From assembly GCA_014529385.2 (NCBI GenBank), contig CM043966.1, positions 98,133,587-98,197,586 of the forward strand: DNA of 64,000 nt, given 5' to 3'. Of this stretch, positions 44,639 to 55,770 are shown piece by piece (the stretch's first letter is position 1; each line of letters starts with the position of its first letter). Origin of the DNA: Adiantum capillus-veneris. Lineage: Eukaryota > Streptophyta > Polypodiopsida > Polypodiales > Pteridaceae. Under the pieces are notes generated by a model, which saw only the letters and a program-made list of their open reading frames with translations, was not told the DNA's origin and ran no database searches. A program made the position numbers and the translations under genes.

Positions 44639-44699
44639 CGTTACCTTGCTTGCTTGAGCGCGTGTCGAAAACTCAGATTTGAGATCTGAGTTTTCGGAC

Positions 44700-44884
44700 G
44701 CCCTCGGTTATTTTTTTAAGCCCTGTCGGCATCGCTACCCGCGTCGCTATGACCGTCGCTATGAGCGTCGCTATGTCAAGAGTAACATAGCGACGGTCAT
44801 AGCGATGCAGGTAGCGACGCCGTGCATTTTCATATTTGAGCGTCGCAGTATGAGCGTCGCTAATGTTAAGCATGGCTTGTAGTG
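44700..44884. repeat. CACTA subterminal repeats, right end
   Basis: Dense copies of GCGTCGCTA and TAGCGACG, as at the left end, finishing in CATGGCTTGTAGTG. Confidence 0.85.
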
Positions 44885-45346
44885 AAGCTAATTCTTTCTC
44901 CTATAAAATATTTCTTCTTCCTCTTCCCTAACCTCATTCCTTGCTAGCTCTCTCCACCTTCTAAGGTGTTTGAGGTCTTGGGACTGAGGCTTGGGATAGT
45001 TAATGCTTTTCACAAAGTTCATGTTATGCTCATGATGCATAAAGCTTTCCATCTTCGTTGCATCACCTAGGTCACAAGGAACACAAAGATTGTATTGTAA
45101 ACAGTCTCTCTTGACGGGAGAAATATAATACAAATGCCTATTGGAGGGGGAAAGGGCTCCACATAAATCCGGTCCTCAACTATTGTCATGTTCTCTAAAA
45201 TCTCTCTCTTTTAAAAGTATTGTTCATGCCAAGTTAACTAAATGCTATGTTTATGTTGCGACCATCAATTATGTTCACTTGTTATGCTCACAAAGTACTT
45301 TCTCTAATTTTCGCTACTCTCAAGTTAATAGGCCAATTCCATTACA
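44885..45346 (+). repeat. Gypsy-C 5' LTR, right part
   Basis: CTAATTCTTTCTCCTATAAA continues the LTR interrupted at 36782, and matches the reverse complement of the solo LTR. It ends AATTCCATTACA just before the primer-binding site. The combined LTR is about 1.53 kb. Confidence 0.88.
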
Positions 45347-45347
45347 T

Positions 45348-45359
45348 TGGTATCAGAGC
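45348..45359 (+). other. Gypsy-C primer-binding site (tRNA-iMet), perfect
   Basis: TGGTATCAGAGC, one base after the LTR end ATTACA. Confidence 0.93.
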
Positions 45360-45579
45360 ATTTGGTTTCTTGTTTCTTGCTTAAGAAGAGAGATCCTTAA
45401 GTAGCCTATAAATGGTTGATTTTGTTAATTATATTAGGGTAAGTGGGAGTGGGAGTCTATTATCGATTTTGTTGAGCCCACTATGTGGGATATGGTGCAC
45501 ACCTCGAGAGCTTTGGACTTAATAATGGGGTCTTCTTAGACTTGCCTACGGCTTTACCATTATTGAGCCATATGAAGTT
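45360..45579 (+). other. Gypsy-C leader, first part
   Basis: Shares GACTTGCCTACGGCTTTACC with the leader of Gypsy-B2 near 52140. It is interrupted by a solo LTR and continues at 47203-47373. Confidence 0.75.
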
Positions 45580-47202
45580 TGTAATGGAATTGGCCTATTT
45601 AATTTGAGAGTAGCGGAAATTAATGAGAGTACTTTTGAGAAATGACTTTGTGAGCATAGCGGGTGAACATAATTGAAGATAGCAACATAATCATAGCAAT
45701 TAGCTAACTTGGCATGAACAATACTTTTGCAAGAGAGAGAATTTAGAGAACATGAGAACAGTTGAGGACCGGATTTATGTGGAGCCAGTCCCCCCTCCAA
45801 TAGGCATTTGTATTATGATTTCTTCCATTAAGAGAGACTTGTTACAATACAATCTTTGTGTTCCTTGTGACCTAGGTGATGCAATGAAGATGGAAAGATT
45901 CATGCATCACAAACATAACATAAACTTGAAGAAAGATTTAAATATCCCAAGCCTCAATCCCAAGACCTCAAACACCTTCGAATTTGGAGAGAGCTAGCAG
46001 GGAATGAGGGTAGGGAAGAGGAAGAAGAAACATTTCGTAGGAGAAAGAATTAGTTCCTCACTTATTATAACTCTTGTTGCTAGCATACATAATAGCATAG
46101 TAATGAAGAAGAAGGAGATGGCAAGCTTAAGCATTGAAGCATGGCTCTTGGTTGGATTTGCACTCCATATCCAAGAGTGTTGGTGTAGGCTCTCAACCTC
46201 TACTTGCTTGGAGAAGGAGAGGGAGCTCTTGCACTTTTCATAGCACACAATGAGAGTGTTTGTGAGTGTGTGTGGGTGAGTATACCCCCTAAGAAACCCC
46301 CTAGCTTGCTTGGGTCGACCCCCCCTTGTAGCTCATGCTTGAAGCTCACTGGACCCCTCCAGGCCTAGCCAATCACAAGCAGGAGGCATTACAAGCAGCA
46401 AGGGTATCCTTGAGACAAGTGTCCCCCTTTCCCCTTTGAGAGAGAGGGCTAGATAAATGCTAAATCATTTAATTAAATCTCCTAAATTATTATTGGACCC
46501 CTTGGGTGGCCAACCAATAGACTTCAGGCACACCATGAGGGCAACATGAGGAGGAACGTGACAAGTGTCCCTTTTGCTTTATTTGTACCATGCATGCCTT
46601 GTGTGAGTGTGTGGGTGTTCTCTCTCATCTCCCCTCATGTAGGGCTCGCCCCCTCCTTGTAGGGATTGAATCTTTGACTTTTTGACACCTCAAAACCCTC
46701 ATGCATAGGCCCAGTTCCCACCACAAGCTTGGCTCATAAGCACTTTAAGCTTGGGCTGGGTTCTCACCTCAAGTGCAACCCTAGCATCTCAAGCACCTCA
46801 AGAATCTCAATAATTAAGCACCTCAAGCATCTCAAGCACCTCAATCATCAAGCACCTTAGTCATCAAGCATGACAAGCAGGGCAAGCACCTCGAGCTGGG
46901 TCGGGTTCCCGCGCCTCAAGCTCAGCCCTAGCTTACCTAAGGTCAAAGGCCTTTTACACACATTATTGGAGGTCTTCAATGAAGCTAACCCTAAGGTCTT
47001 ATGCTCCATTTTTTAGCCTTTCTCTTTGATAGACCATCTCTCATTTGGGCCCCTTTACCATTGGCCCCGTGTTGAGATAGATCTATAAGCACATGTCTAT
47101 ATCTTAACACTTGTTCCCGTTTATTCTCCCACATTAAGTGATCAATTTAATATGAGAAAATCTTCTGGGTTGGTTAGATATTAGATATTATATTTTATGA
47201 CA
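45580..47202 (-). mobile_element. Solo LTR of Gypsy-C family, inverted, in Gypsy-C leader
   Basis: Plus-strand TGTAATGGAATTGGCC to TTATATTTTATGACA. It is the same family as the LTR at 35712/44885 but in the opposite orientation, with no internal sequence. Flanks AAGTT (45575-45579) and AAGTG (47203-47207) are a 5-bp target duplication with one mismatch. Confidence 0.88.
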
Positions 47203-47375
47203 AAGTGTGAAAGGAGCTAGCCCACGGCAATTCTGCAATATTAGACTCACTCCACTACTCTCTATAATTAACCACTTCGAGCTACTTAAGAGTCAATTTT
47301 CAAAGTCTAAGAGGAGTAGCAACTAAGGTTTTGAATTGACAAAGCACACTAAGTAAGTACACAAATTTTGCTAAC

Positions 47376-48820
47376 ATGGTTGACAATATCCAAGAGAGTA
47401 GAATGAATATTGATAGCTTTGATTTTTCCCATGAAGGTGCTAATCATGATGTCCCCATGTTTGTCAATTATCTCGTTACTAGGACCTTGCGTTGCAAATC
47501 GAAGTTACTCAACAACTTCGCGCTTATGGGATTTCCCTTCCTCTCCAAGAGGAGAGAGAGCTTAGGAGGCATCTTGAAGAGAGCCCCAAAAGAAGACTCT
47601 CTCCCATACGAGAAGAGGAATTTAAAGAACAAGAAAGCAATGAAACTTTAAGTTCCTCTGAAGATGTGGCTCCACGTAGATGGCGGTCTAGACGATCGCC
47701 AACTCCTCTCAAGAGGAAAAGATCAACACACAATCCTTCTTCTCGTCACTCCAAAAGGGAAGAGAGGAAACAAAGGAAGAAAATAGTAAGAAAGAGGTCA
47801 CTCTCTTCTCCTTCTTCTTCACCTTCCTCCTCTTTCGATGAAAGCTATGGCTATTCTTCTAGAGAATACAAGAGGGGAGGACATCACAAATCATACCCTG
47901 CATGGCGAAGGTCACAAAAGCTCAAGAAGTTCAAAGAGGAAGGAAAGAGTTTCTCTTTTCTCACCTATGATGGCACCTTTGGTGCATGCTATCGACAAAG
48001 TGTTGGCCTTCATCTAGCAATTTGATGTGGCCTTTGGAGACGACGGCTTCACGGAGTCCTCCGAGCTACGCCATGTAGCTATGCACTTCCAAAAATTGGC
48101 TTGTCAATGGTGGGCTAGCCTTCATGGAAATGACGAAGCCCCAAAGACATGGAAAACTCTACGAGTTTCCATCATGAAGCAATTTCTTGCAAGCAATGCA
48201 AAGGACAAAGTGCTCATCGAATGGCACATTTTGAAGATTCTCTCTTATGAGTCTATCCACAAATATGTAGACAAGTTTTGGGATTTACATCTCAAGGCTA
48301 TTGTCTTCCAAAAGATAGACTTCACCGAGCAAAAGCAACAATTCTGTGAGGGATTACCTGAAGAGATGGCCGAATATGTCAATTCTGAACAGTCTGGTTC
48401 TATCATTGAAGTAATCAATCACACCATGGTTGTTTCATGCATTAATTTCCAACAAGGGGCTAGACGGAATGTCAAGCCCATGGAAAACAAATACAAAAAT
48501 TATGCAAATGAGAAAACCAATGCCCAAAATTCTTCCCAAGGCACTTCCAACAAGAACAACAACAACAACAATTGGTCGAAGGAGAAGGGAGTTTACAAAG
48601 GCAAAAAGAAACTCTCTCCTAAAGATCTTGAAGCCTTCGCAAGGACCATAAGTGTTTTAAGTGTGGGGAGCAAGGACATGGCTATCGTTCTTGCCCCAAG
48701 AAAAATGCTCGCAATGAGACTCCTAGGGCTTCTACCATCGAAGCTTCAAAAGAGGATGCTCATTGCAAAGGATCATCTCTCTCCTATGCTTGGGAAAAGG
48801 TAAGGGAGCATGATGCCTTC
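47376..48820 (+). pseudogene. gag: Gypsy-C gag and zinc knuckle
   Basis: The likely start is MVDNIQESRMNIDSFDFSH (47376), homologous to MADNSKESE of Gypsy-B. A frame change at about 47490 leads to QQLRAYGISLPLQEERELRR and a basic Ser-rich region (KRKRSTHNPSSRHSKREE, RKRSLSSPSSSPSSSF). After another change comes the gag domain (GFTESSELRHVAMHFQKLA, KYVDKFWDLHLKAIVF; 48027-48640). A last frame change at about 48645 gives the knuckle CFKCGEQGHGYRSC. Three frameshifts make it dead. Confidence 0.87.
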
Positions 48821-49765
48821 ATCATGTTTGACCGTGGCTCTACTCACAACTTCATATCAACGGAGTTGGCCACCAAGTTGGGCATTCAAGCTTTTGAGAT
48901 GGGAGATATTGTAACGGATGATGTAGCTTTCAAGGGACAGAAAACCTCTGTTACTCCCTTGATTGGGAAGTTGAGGCTCCATGCCCAAAGCTATGTCAAC
49001 AAAGAAAATTTTTTCATCTCTCCTTTCCACCATGAGGATGCTATCCTAGGGGCGCCATGGTTTGATCGCATGGCTGCCGACATGAAGTTTTCTGAAAGGA
49101 GAATCTACTTCACCTATAGGGGAAAGAACATGTATATAGATGATAGTGAGTGTGGTCATACTATACCACTTGTAAATCCTCCTGTTTTTGATAAATTAAT
49201 GAAGAGCTTGATTTTTGCGTACATGATTTTTATCAAAGAATCCCTAAAAGATCCTAATGTTTCATCAAATGTAAATGGTAGGAATCAAGAAGAGTTAGAC
49301 TTGTCTAATTTTCTAAAAGGATTTCAAGATGTGTTCATTGATGATATCCCTATGGACTTACCTCCAAAACGAGGGGATGATGACCATCGCATTGAGCTCC
49401 TTCCAAGAAGCTCATCGCCTGACAAGCCTCCTTATCGAGTTTCTCAAGCTCAACAAGAGGAGATCATGAGGCAAGTGGTTGACAAAGGGATGGTGAGGCC
49501 TAGCTCCTCTCCCTTTTGTTCTCCAGTCCTTTTAGTGCAAAAGAAAGATGGTACATACTGTATGTGTGTGGACTATCGAGAACTAAACCATATCACTATG
49601 AAAAAATAGATTTCTTGTGCCTCGGGTAGAAGATCTGTTTGATATGCTACAAGGCTCTACCTACTTCACTAGGATTGACCTTAAAAGTGGCTATCATCAA
49701 ATAAGGATACTGGATGAAGAACTCCTAAAGACCACGTTGTCGGGGGATTTTATTTTTTCAAGTTG
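48821..49765 (+). pseudogene. pol: Gypsy-C protease and truncated reverse transcriptase
   Basis: The ORF 48824-49609 starts at the protease active site FDRGSTHNF (DRG where DSG is usual). It continues AILGAPWFDRMAADMKF, the linker FQDVFIDDIPMDLP and the RT fingers (VLLVQKKDGTYCMCVDYREL). A TAG after ITMKK is followed by PRVEDLFDMLQGSTYFTRID and SGYHQIRILDEELLKTTL. Sequence homology then stops at about 49745, before the catalytic DD. Confidence 0.88.
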
Positions 49766-50270
49766 AGCCGAGATAGCTCACTGTGGAAAACAGTTAGAGA
49801 GAGATGCACAACACAAGAGAAATATGGTATAAAAGACACTATGGAAACCTTAAACTTATATATTTATTGAACTCAAAATGTGAAGACAAAAGAAACTTGT
49901 CAGCAATAGGCAACATATGCTCTAAACTCTGCCGAGATAATGAGCGAAAGTGCGAACACCAAACTGTATGGCCTCAATACCCTTCTCAACCCGTTTTATG
50001 AGCACAATTGGCCTACCCTTGCTCTTGTCCGTTTTGGAACAAATTCATAGAAAATTTAACTCTATTGAGCCGGATGCTTTTCATTAGCCATGATGCTCAT
50101 TCTCAACTTTTGGAAAACACTCGTTGCTACTCTCCTTTGACTACCAAACTATTGCATCCCTTCATATTTGCTTGCCTTCCAATAATAGCCCTCAGTACCT
50201 CAGAGTTCATGTGGACATCGTGTGAGAAAGAGCTCTTGTAATCTTTAAAATACTCAAATTGGTTTTTTAT
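49766..50270. other. Spacer between Gypsy-C break and Gypsy-B2
   Basis: No recognised gene or repeat. It contains ATATGGTATAAAAGACAC near 49822, a TATA-like box. It may be a fragment of another LTR. Confidence 0.35.
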
Positions 50271-51942
<1,672 letters not shown>

Positions 51943-51943
51943 T

Positions 51944-51955
51944 TGGTATTAAAGC
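51944..51955 (+). other. Gypsy-B2 primer-binding site, degraded
   Basis: TGGTATTAAAGC; two transitions (C to T, G to A) from TGGTATCAGAGC, the kind expected from cytosine methylation decay. Confidence 0.85.
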
Positions 51956-52360
51956 ACAAGGTTTCTCTTTTCTTGCTCAAGAGGGGAGGTCCTCAAGCTA
52001 GCTACAAATGGTTGTTGTTATTAATTGCAATTGAGTAAGTAGAATAGGGATTTTTCAGCCTTGCAGTGCGCCTGCCTTTGTGCAGATAACAGGGCATCAC
52101 CGTCCAAAGCTATGGTCTTAATAGTGGAGTCCGACGGGGCTTGCCTACGGCTTAACTACTATTGAGCTATTAGAAGCTTGACAGGAGCCGGTGTTGTTTT
52201 GGTGTTGAAAGACCATGTCTTCTATTCCTTGCAATTAATGACATTCGAGCCACGGGTACAATAGCTTGGTTTCTTTTCTAAAGGGGAAAAGAGGAGTAGC
52301 AACTAGGGCTTGAAGTGCCAAAGTACACCTAAAAAAAGCTTACACCTAAAAGTTGTTAGA
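51956..52360 (+). other. Gypsy-B2 leader
   Basis: Matches the Gypsy-B1 leader in reverse complement. No gene. Confidence 0.7.
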
Positions 52361-53865
52361 ATGGCTGACAATAGTAAAGAGAGTGAAATGAATGTTGATA
52401 GCTTTGATTTTGCTAATGGACAGGCTACTAATGATGCCCCTATGCTTGTTAACTACCTTGTTTCTAGGCTTCAACAAGCCATGGGCAATCCATTCCTTCA
52501 AAGTGAAGTGCAACGACAGCTTCGTGCTCATGGGATTCTCCAACCTCCCCACCATGATGGGAGAGTACCTAGGAAGCCTCCTTGTGAGACTCCCAAAAAA
52601 GGCCTCTCTCCAATTCGAGAAGAAGAAGAGGATTTATACGAAGGGCTAAAAAATTTGCTTCTTGAAGAGCATCTCCTTCCCAAAGGAGAACTCAAGAGCC
52701 CCCACCAAAAGAATGAGAAAGAAGTGAGTCTCCTGCCACCTCGACAGAGATGGCTCAACGAAGACGGCAGGGAAAACGCTCTCCATCACCTCCTAAATGG
52801 AGAAGATCATCGCATATCTCTCCACATCATAATTCAAAGAGGGATGACAAAAAGCAAGAGAAGAAAAAGGCGAGAAAGAGGTCACCCTCTTCTCCATCTT
52901 CTTCATCCTCTTCCTCTTATGAAGAAAGTGATGGTGTGGACAAAGAGAACCAAGGCAAGAAAAAGGCGAGAAAGAGGTCACCCTCTTCTCCATCTTCCTC
53001 AAATTCTTCATCTTCTGAAGAAAGCAATGGTGAAACTTTTGAACCATAAAAAAGAAGAGGCCATAGGAAATCCTATGCCGCGTGGAAGAGATCGTCCAAG
53101 CTCAAGAAGTTCAAAGAGAGAGGAAAGAGCATCTCTTTCCTTACCTACGATGGCACCTTTGGTGCTATGGACAAAGTTTTGGCTTTCATCCAACAATTAG
53201 ATGGGGCGTTTGGAGATGAGGGCTTCACGGAGTCCTCTAAGCTCTACCATGTAGCTATGCATTTTCAAAAGCCTGCCAGGCAATGGTGGTCTAGCCTACG
53301 GGCAAACGGTGAAGCTCCACGAACATAGAAAGCTTTAAGAGCTTCCATTATGAAGCAATTTTTGGCTACCAATGCCAAAGACAAAGTACTCACCGAATGG
53401 CAAAGCTTGAATCTCTCTCCCTACAAATCCATTCACAAATATGTAGACAAGTGTTGGGACTTACATCTCAAAGCCACTGTCTTCAAAAGGATGGATTTTG
53501 GAGAGAAAAAACAACAATTTTGTTGGGATTAACTGAAGAAATGGCAGACTATGTCAACTCCCAAAGGCCACGCACTATATCTACGGTTATACACCATACT
53601 ATGGTGGCTTCTCAAATCAATTTCCAAACAGGGGCTAAGAGAAATCTTAAGCCCACGAAAAACAAAGGTTCCAATGAGCCTAAGGGGAAGGACAGTGTCC
53701 AAAAGTCTCACAAGGGCTATTCCAATAACAACAAAGCTAAGGAGAAGGGAGTTTACAAAGGCAAAAACAAACTCTCTCGTGAAGAGCTTGAGTGTTATCG
53801 CAAGGATAACTGTTGCTTCAAGTGCGGCGAGCAAGGGCATGCGTACCTTTCTTGTCCCCAAAAGA
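52361..53865 (+). pseudogene. gag: Gypsy-B2 gag with SR-like region and zinc knuckle
   Basis: The ATG at 52361 (MADNSKESEMNVDSFDF) stays open through QRQLRAHGILQPPHHDGRVP and LSPIREEEEDLYEG. A frame change near 52720 is needed to reach two tandem repeats of KKKARKRSPSSPSSS (52861-53040) ending SSSSEESNGETFEP. Further changes reach the gag domain (YVDKCWDLHLKATVFKRMDF) and the zinc knuckle CFKCGEQGHAYLSC (53814-53855). The order and spacing equal those of Gypsy-B1. Confidence 0.88.
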
Positions 53866-54253
53866 ACACACGCCATGAGCCTCCTAGAGCTATCTTGGTC
53901 GAAATCCAAGAAGAGGAAGCTCACCACAAAACATCTCCTTTATGTCATGCTTGGGGAAAGGTAAGAGAACATGATGCTTTTATTCTCTTTGACCCTGGTT
54001 CTACTCATAATTTCATATCCATGGAGTTAGCCACCAAGCTAGGCATCCAAGCCTATGAGATGGGAGATGGCCTACCCACAAATGGTGCTTTCAAGGGGAA
54101 AGAAGCTTTAGTCACTCCCTTAATTGGGAAATTGAGGCTCCATGTCCAAAGCTATGTGGAAAAAGAGGACTTCTTAATCTCTCCTCTCAAGCACGAGGAT
54201 GTAATCCTAGGGGCACCATGGTTTGATCGCATGGCTGCCAATGTTAAATTCCC
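53866..54253 (+). pseudogene. Gypsy-B2 aspartic protease
   Basis: In frame with the zinc knuckle: FILFDPGSTHNFISMELATK (active site DPG for DSG), LIGKLRLHVQSYVEKEDFLI and VILGAPWFDRMAANVKFP. Homology with Gypsy-C then ends and the foreign insert begins. Confidence 0.85.
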
Positions 54254-54332
54254 CTTAGATGTAAGAAGAAAGCAAAAAATAACACCTTACTACTATTATA
54301 AACCTTCAAAGGTTTCACTTACCATGTTAGCA

Positions 54333-54765
54333 TTTGACATGTCATGTTTGAGTTAGTGAAAGCTTTTTGCGCAACAATTATTTGATCATGGGCATGAAAA
54401 AATACTAGTGACTGAGAGTCACAAGTAGTTATTTTTCCAAAAGCCTCTATAACGTTTTTATAGGCAGATTCTCCATACTTTACATCATCATTGATAGAAT
54501 TTGGGGCACCAAAACCATAAGGAGCCTCTGCAATGGCTAGTGTGTAAGACCGTGGGGTAACAAATGTGCTCATTTCTTCAACCCTGCCTTCATGAACACA
54601 CCAATGAGATGGAGACTCATCTACATTATTGGGAATATAAAGTGAGAGACCAGGAGTGATTTCAAAGCTTTGGGGTTGTTGTCTCCTTCGCCTCTCAAGA
54701 CGACACCATGACAAGAACTGTTTAAAGTCGAGAGGAATCTACTTGATGGCAACCCGTGGATCTTT
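54333..54765 (-). pseudogene. Captured exon, methyltransferase-like
   Basis: The exon is bounded by a pyrimidine-rich acceptor ending TATGTATTCTAG and a consensus donor ATG/GTAAGTG. It encodes IPLDFKQFLSWCRLERRRR, ITPGLSLYIPNNVDE, YTLAIAEAPYGFGAP, DDVKYGESAYKNVIEAFGKI and SLVFFHAHDQIIVAQKAF. APYGF after a hydrophobic strand resembles motif IV (D/N-P-P-Y/F) of amino-methyltransferases, here EAPY. One in-frame TAG (54739-54741) near its start suggests a pseudogene. The family assignment is inference. Confidence 0.5.
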
Positions 54766-54865
54766 GTTCTAGAATACATAACAAAGATATAAGAGAAAAA
54801 GAAAAGACTTAATTAAAAAAAGATAAATTTGAAGTCTAACTAGAGTTGATGTTATAATTTGTAAG

Positions 54866-55098
54866 TGAATTCTAGAATTCTCAAAGAATAAGCTTTAAAA
54901 CCCATGAAACAAATCACAAGTTAAATAATCCATGGGATTCTAGAATCGAGCCACACGCAAAATAAAAAGACTTGAACTTTGGATTTCAGAATCCAAATGG
55001 TTTTATTGGGATTCTAGAATCCAATCCCAAAACCAGCAAATGGGACATTGATTTAAGATTTTAAAAACTAAAGGGTCACCTTAGGATTCTGGAATCCA
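54866..55098. repeat. GGATTCTAGAATCC-like palindromes in an intron
   Basis: Five related palindromes: GAATTCTAGAATTC, GGATTCTAGAATCG, GGATTTCAGAATCC, GGATTCTAGAATCC and GGATTCTGGAATCC, irregularly spaced. Confidence 0.7.
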
Positions 55099-55252
55099 AA
55101 GCCACATACATGTAATGTAAGAAGGCTATCACAAGGTTCCAAAATAATCAAAAGCAATACTAGAAGATATTCAAAGTCATCTTTGGCCAAATACCAAGGT
55201 ATTTTAGACATAGTTTAAATAACAAGAAATTATAACCAAGGGGAACAACTCA

Positions 55253-55405
55253 TCGTGTTAGAAAATAACAACATGTACTTCTCCAACACATGGGGTTTGC
55301 TTGAATCTGGATGGTACTGCATCACCTCATCCCAATTAGAGCAATTTAATTTCTCAATCATTATTCTTGGCATGTGCAACATGGTCTTTTGCTTGATGAT
55401 AGACA
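55253..55405 (-). pseudogene. Captured exon, unknown domain
   Basis: The open stretch after TTGTCTATCATCAAG encodes QKTMLHMPRIMIEKLNCSNW and DEVMQYHPDSSKPHVLEKYM. Position and strand fit an exon upstream of the methyltransferase-like exon. The donor is not clear. Confidence 0.45.
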
Positions 55406-55486
55406 AAGAGAAATATTATTCATGATAGAAAGAAAAACATCAATGGATATTTCAAATCATTATAATTACTAACCTTTCTAATTCTT

Positions 55487-55580
55487 CTCCCATTTGCTCT
55501 AGAGAGATGCTTCCACCCTTCACACATGAGAGTACAACAATAATCAATGATTTTTCACGTATTCCTTGCAATTGTCTCCA
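55487..55580 (-). pseudogene. Captured exon, unknown domain
   Basis: GIREKSLIIVVLSCVKGG then SISLEQMGEELER, ending at a good donor AAAG/GTTAGTAA. It is probably the first exon retained. Confidence 0.45.
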
Positions 55581-55770
55581 TGGTGTTATTTTATTTTATA
55601 ATGTCTAAAAGTGGATTTTAAATTTTTTTATTATGAAGTAAGTCATAAAGTAATATGGTTTTTTTCAAATAATCTTCAAAATGTGGCCCTTTTATCATGT
55701 TTTTTTGGAAAATTGGACTTGAGTTGTTGTTTGCATGATTTTGTTCTCATTTTTCATGACTTGCTATTTT

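Larger units (their letters stand above)
36783..44884 (-). mobile_element. CACTA (En/Spm) transposon, 8.1 kb
   Basis: Both ends start CACTACAAG when read inward (36783 and, on the minus strand, 44884). They are flanked by a 3-bp target duplication AAG (36780-36782, 44885-44887). Both subterminal regions hold many copies of TAGCGACG/CGTCGCTA in both orientations. Two minus-strand genes lie inside: a tnp2-type transposase and a second ORF like plant Transposase_24. Both are damaged, but the ends look complete. Confidence 0.95.
54254..55770 (-). mobile_element. Foreign insert replacing protease-RT junction of Gypsy-B2
   Basis: Between NVKFP (left) and FPV-VEDLFDK (right) of Gypsy-B2 lie about 1.5 kb with no retroelement homology. 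Compared with Gypsy-C about 0.53 kb of pol is missing. TTCCC occurs at both joints. The insert carries minus-strand exons with splice signals. No terminal inverted repeat was found, so the mechanism (filler DNA, captured gene or unknown element) is open. Confidence 0.7.

Noticed and set aside
44011-44682. 223-residue Leu/Ser/Cys-rich ORF
   Set aside because: It runs through the CT/GT/GA tandem arrays of the CACTA element; composition is that of the repeats and the opposite strand is equally open.
54866-55098. CRISPR-like array
   Set aside because: Repeats are palindromic, diverged and irregularly spaced, and the window is eukaryotic.
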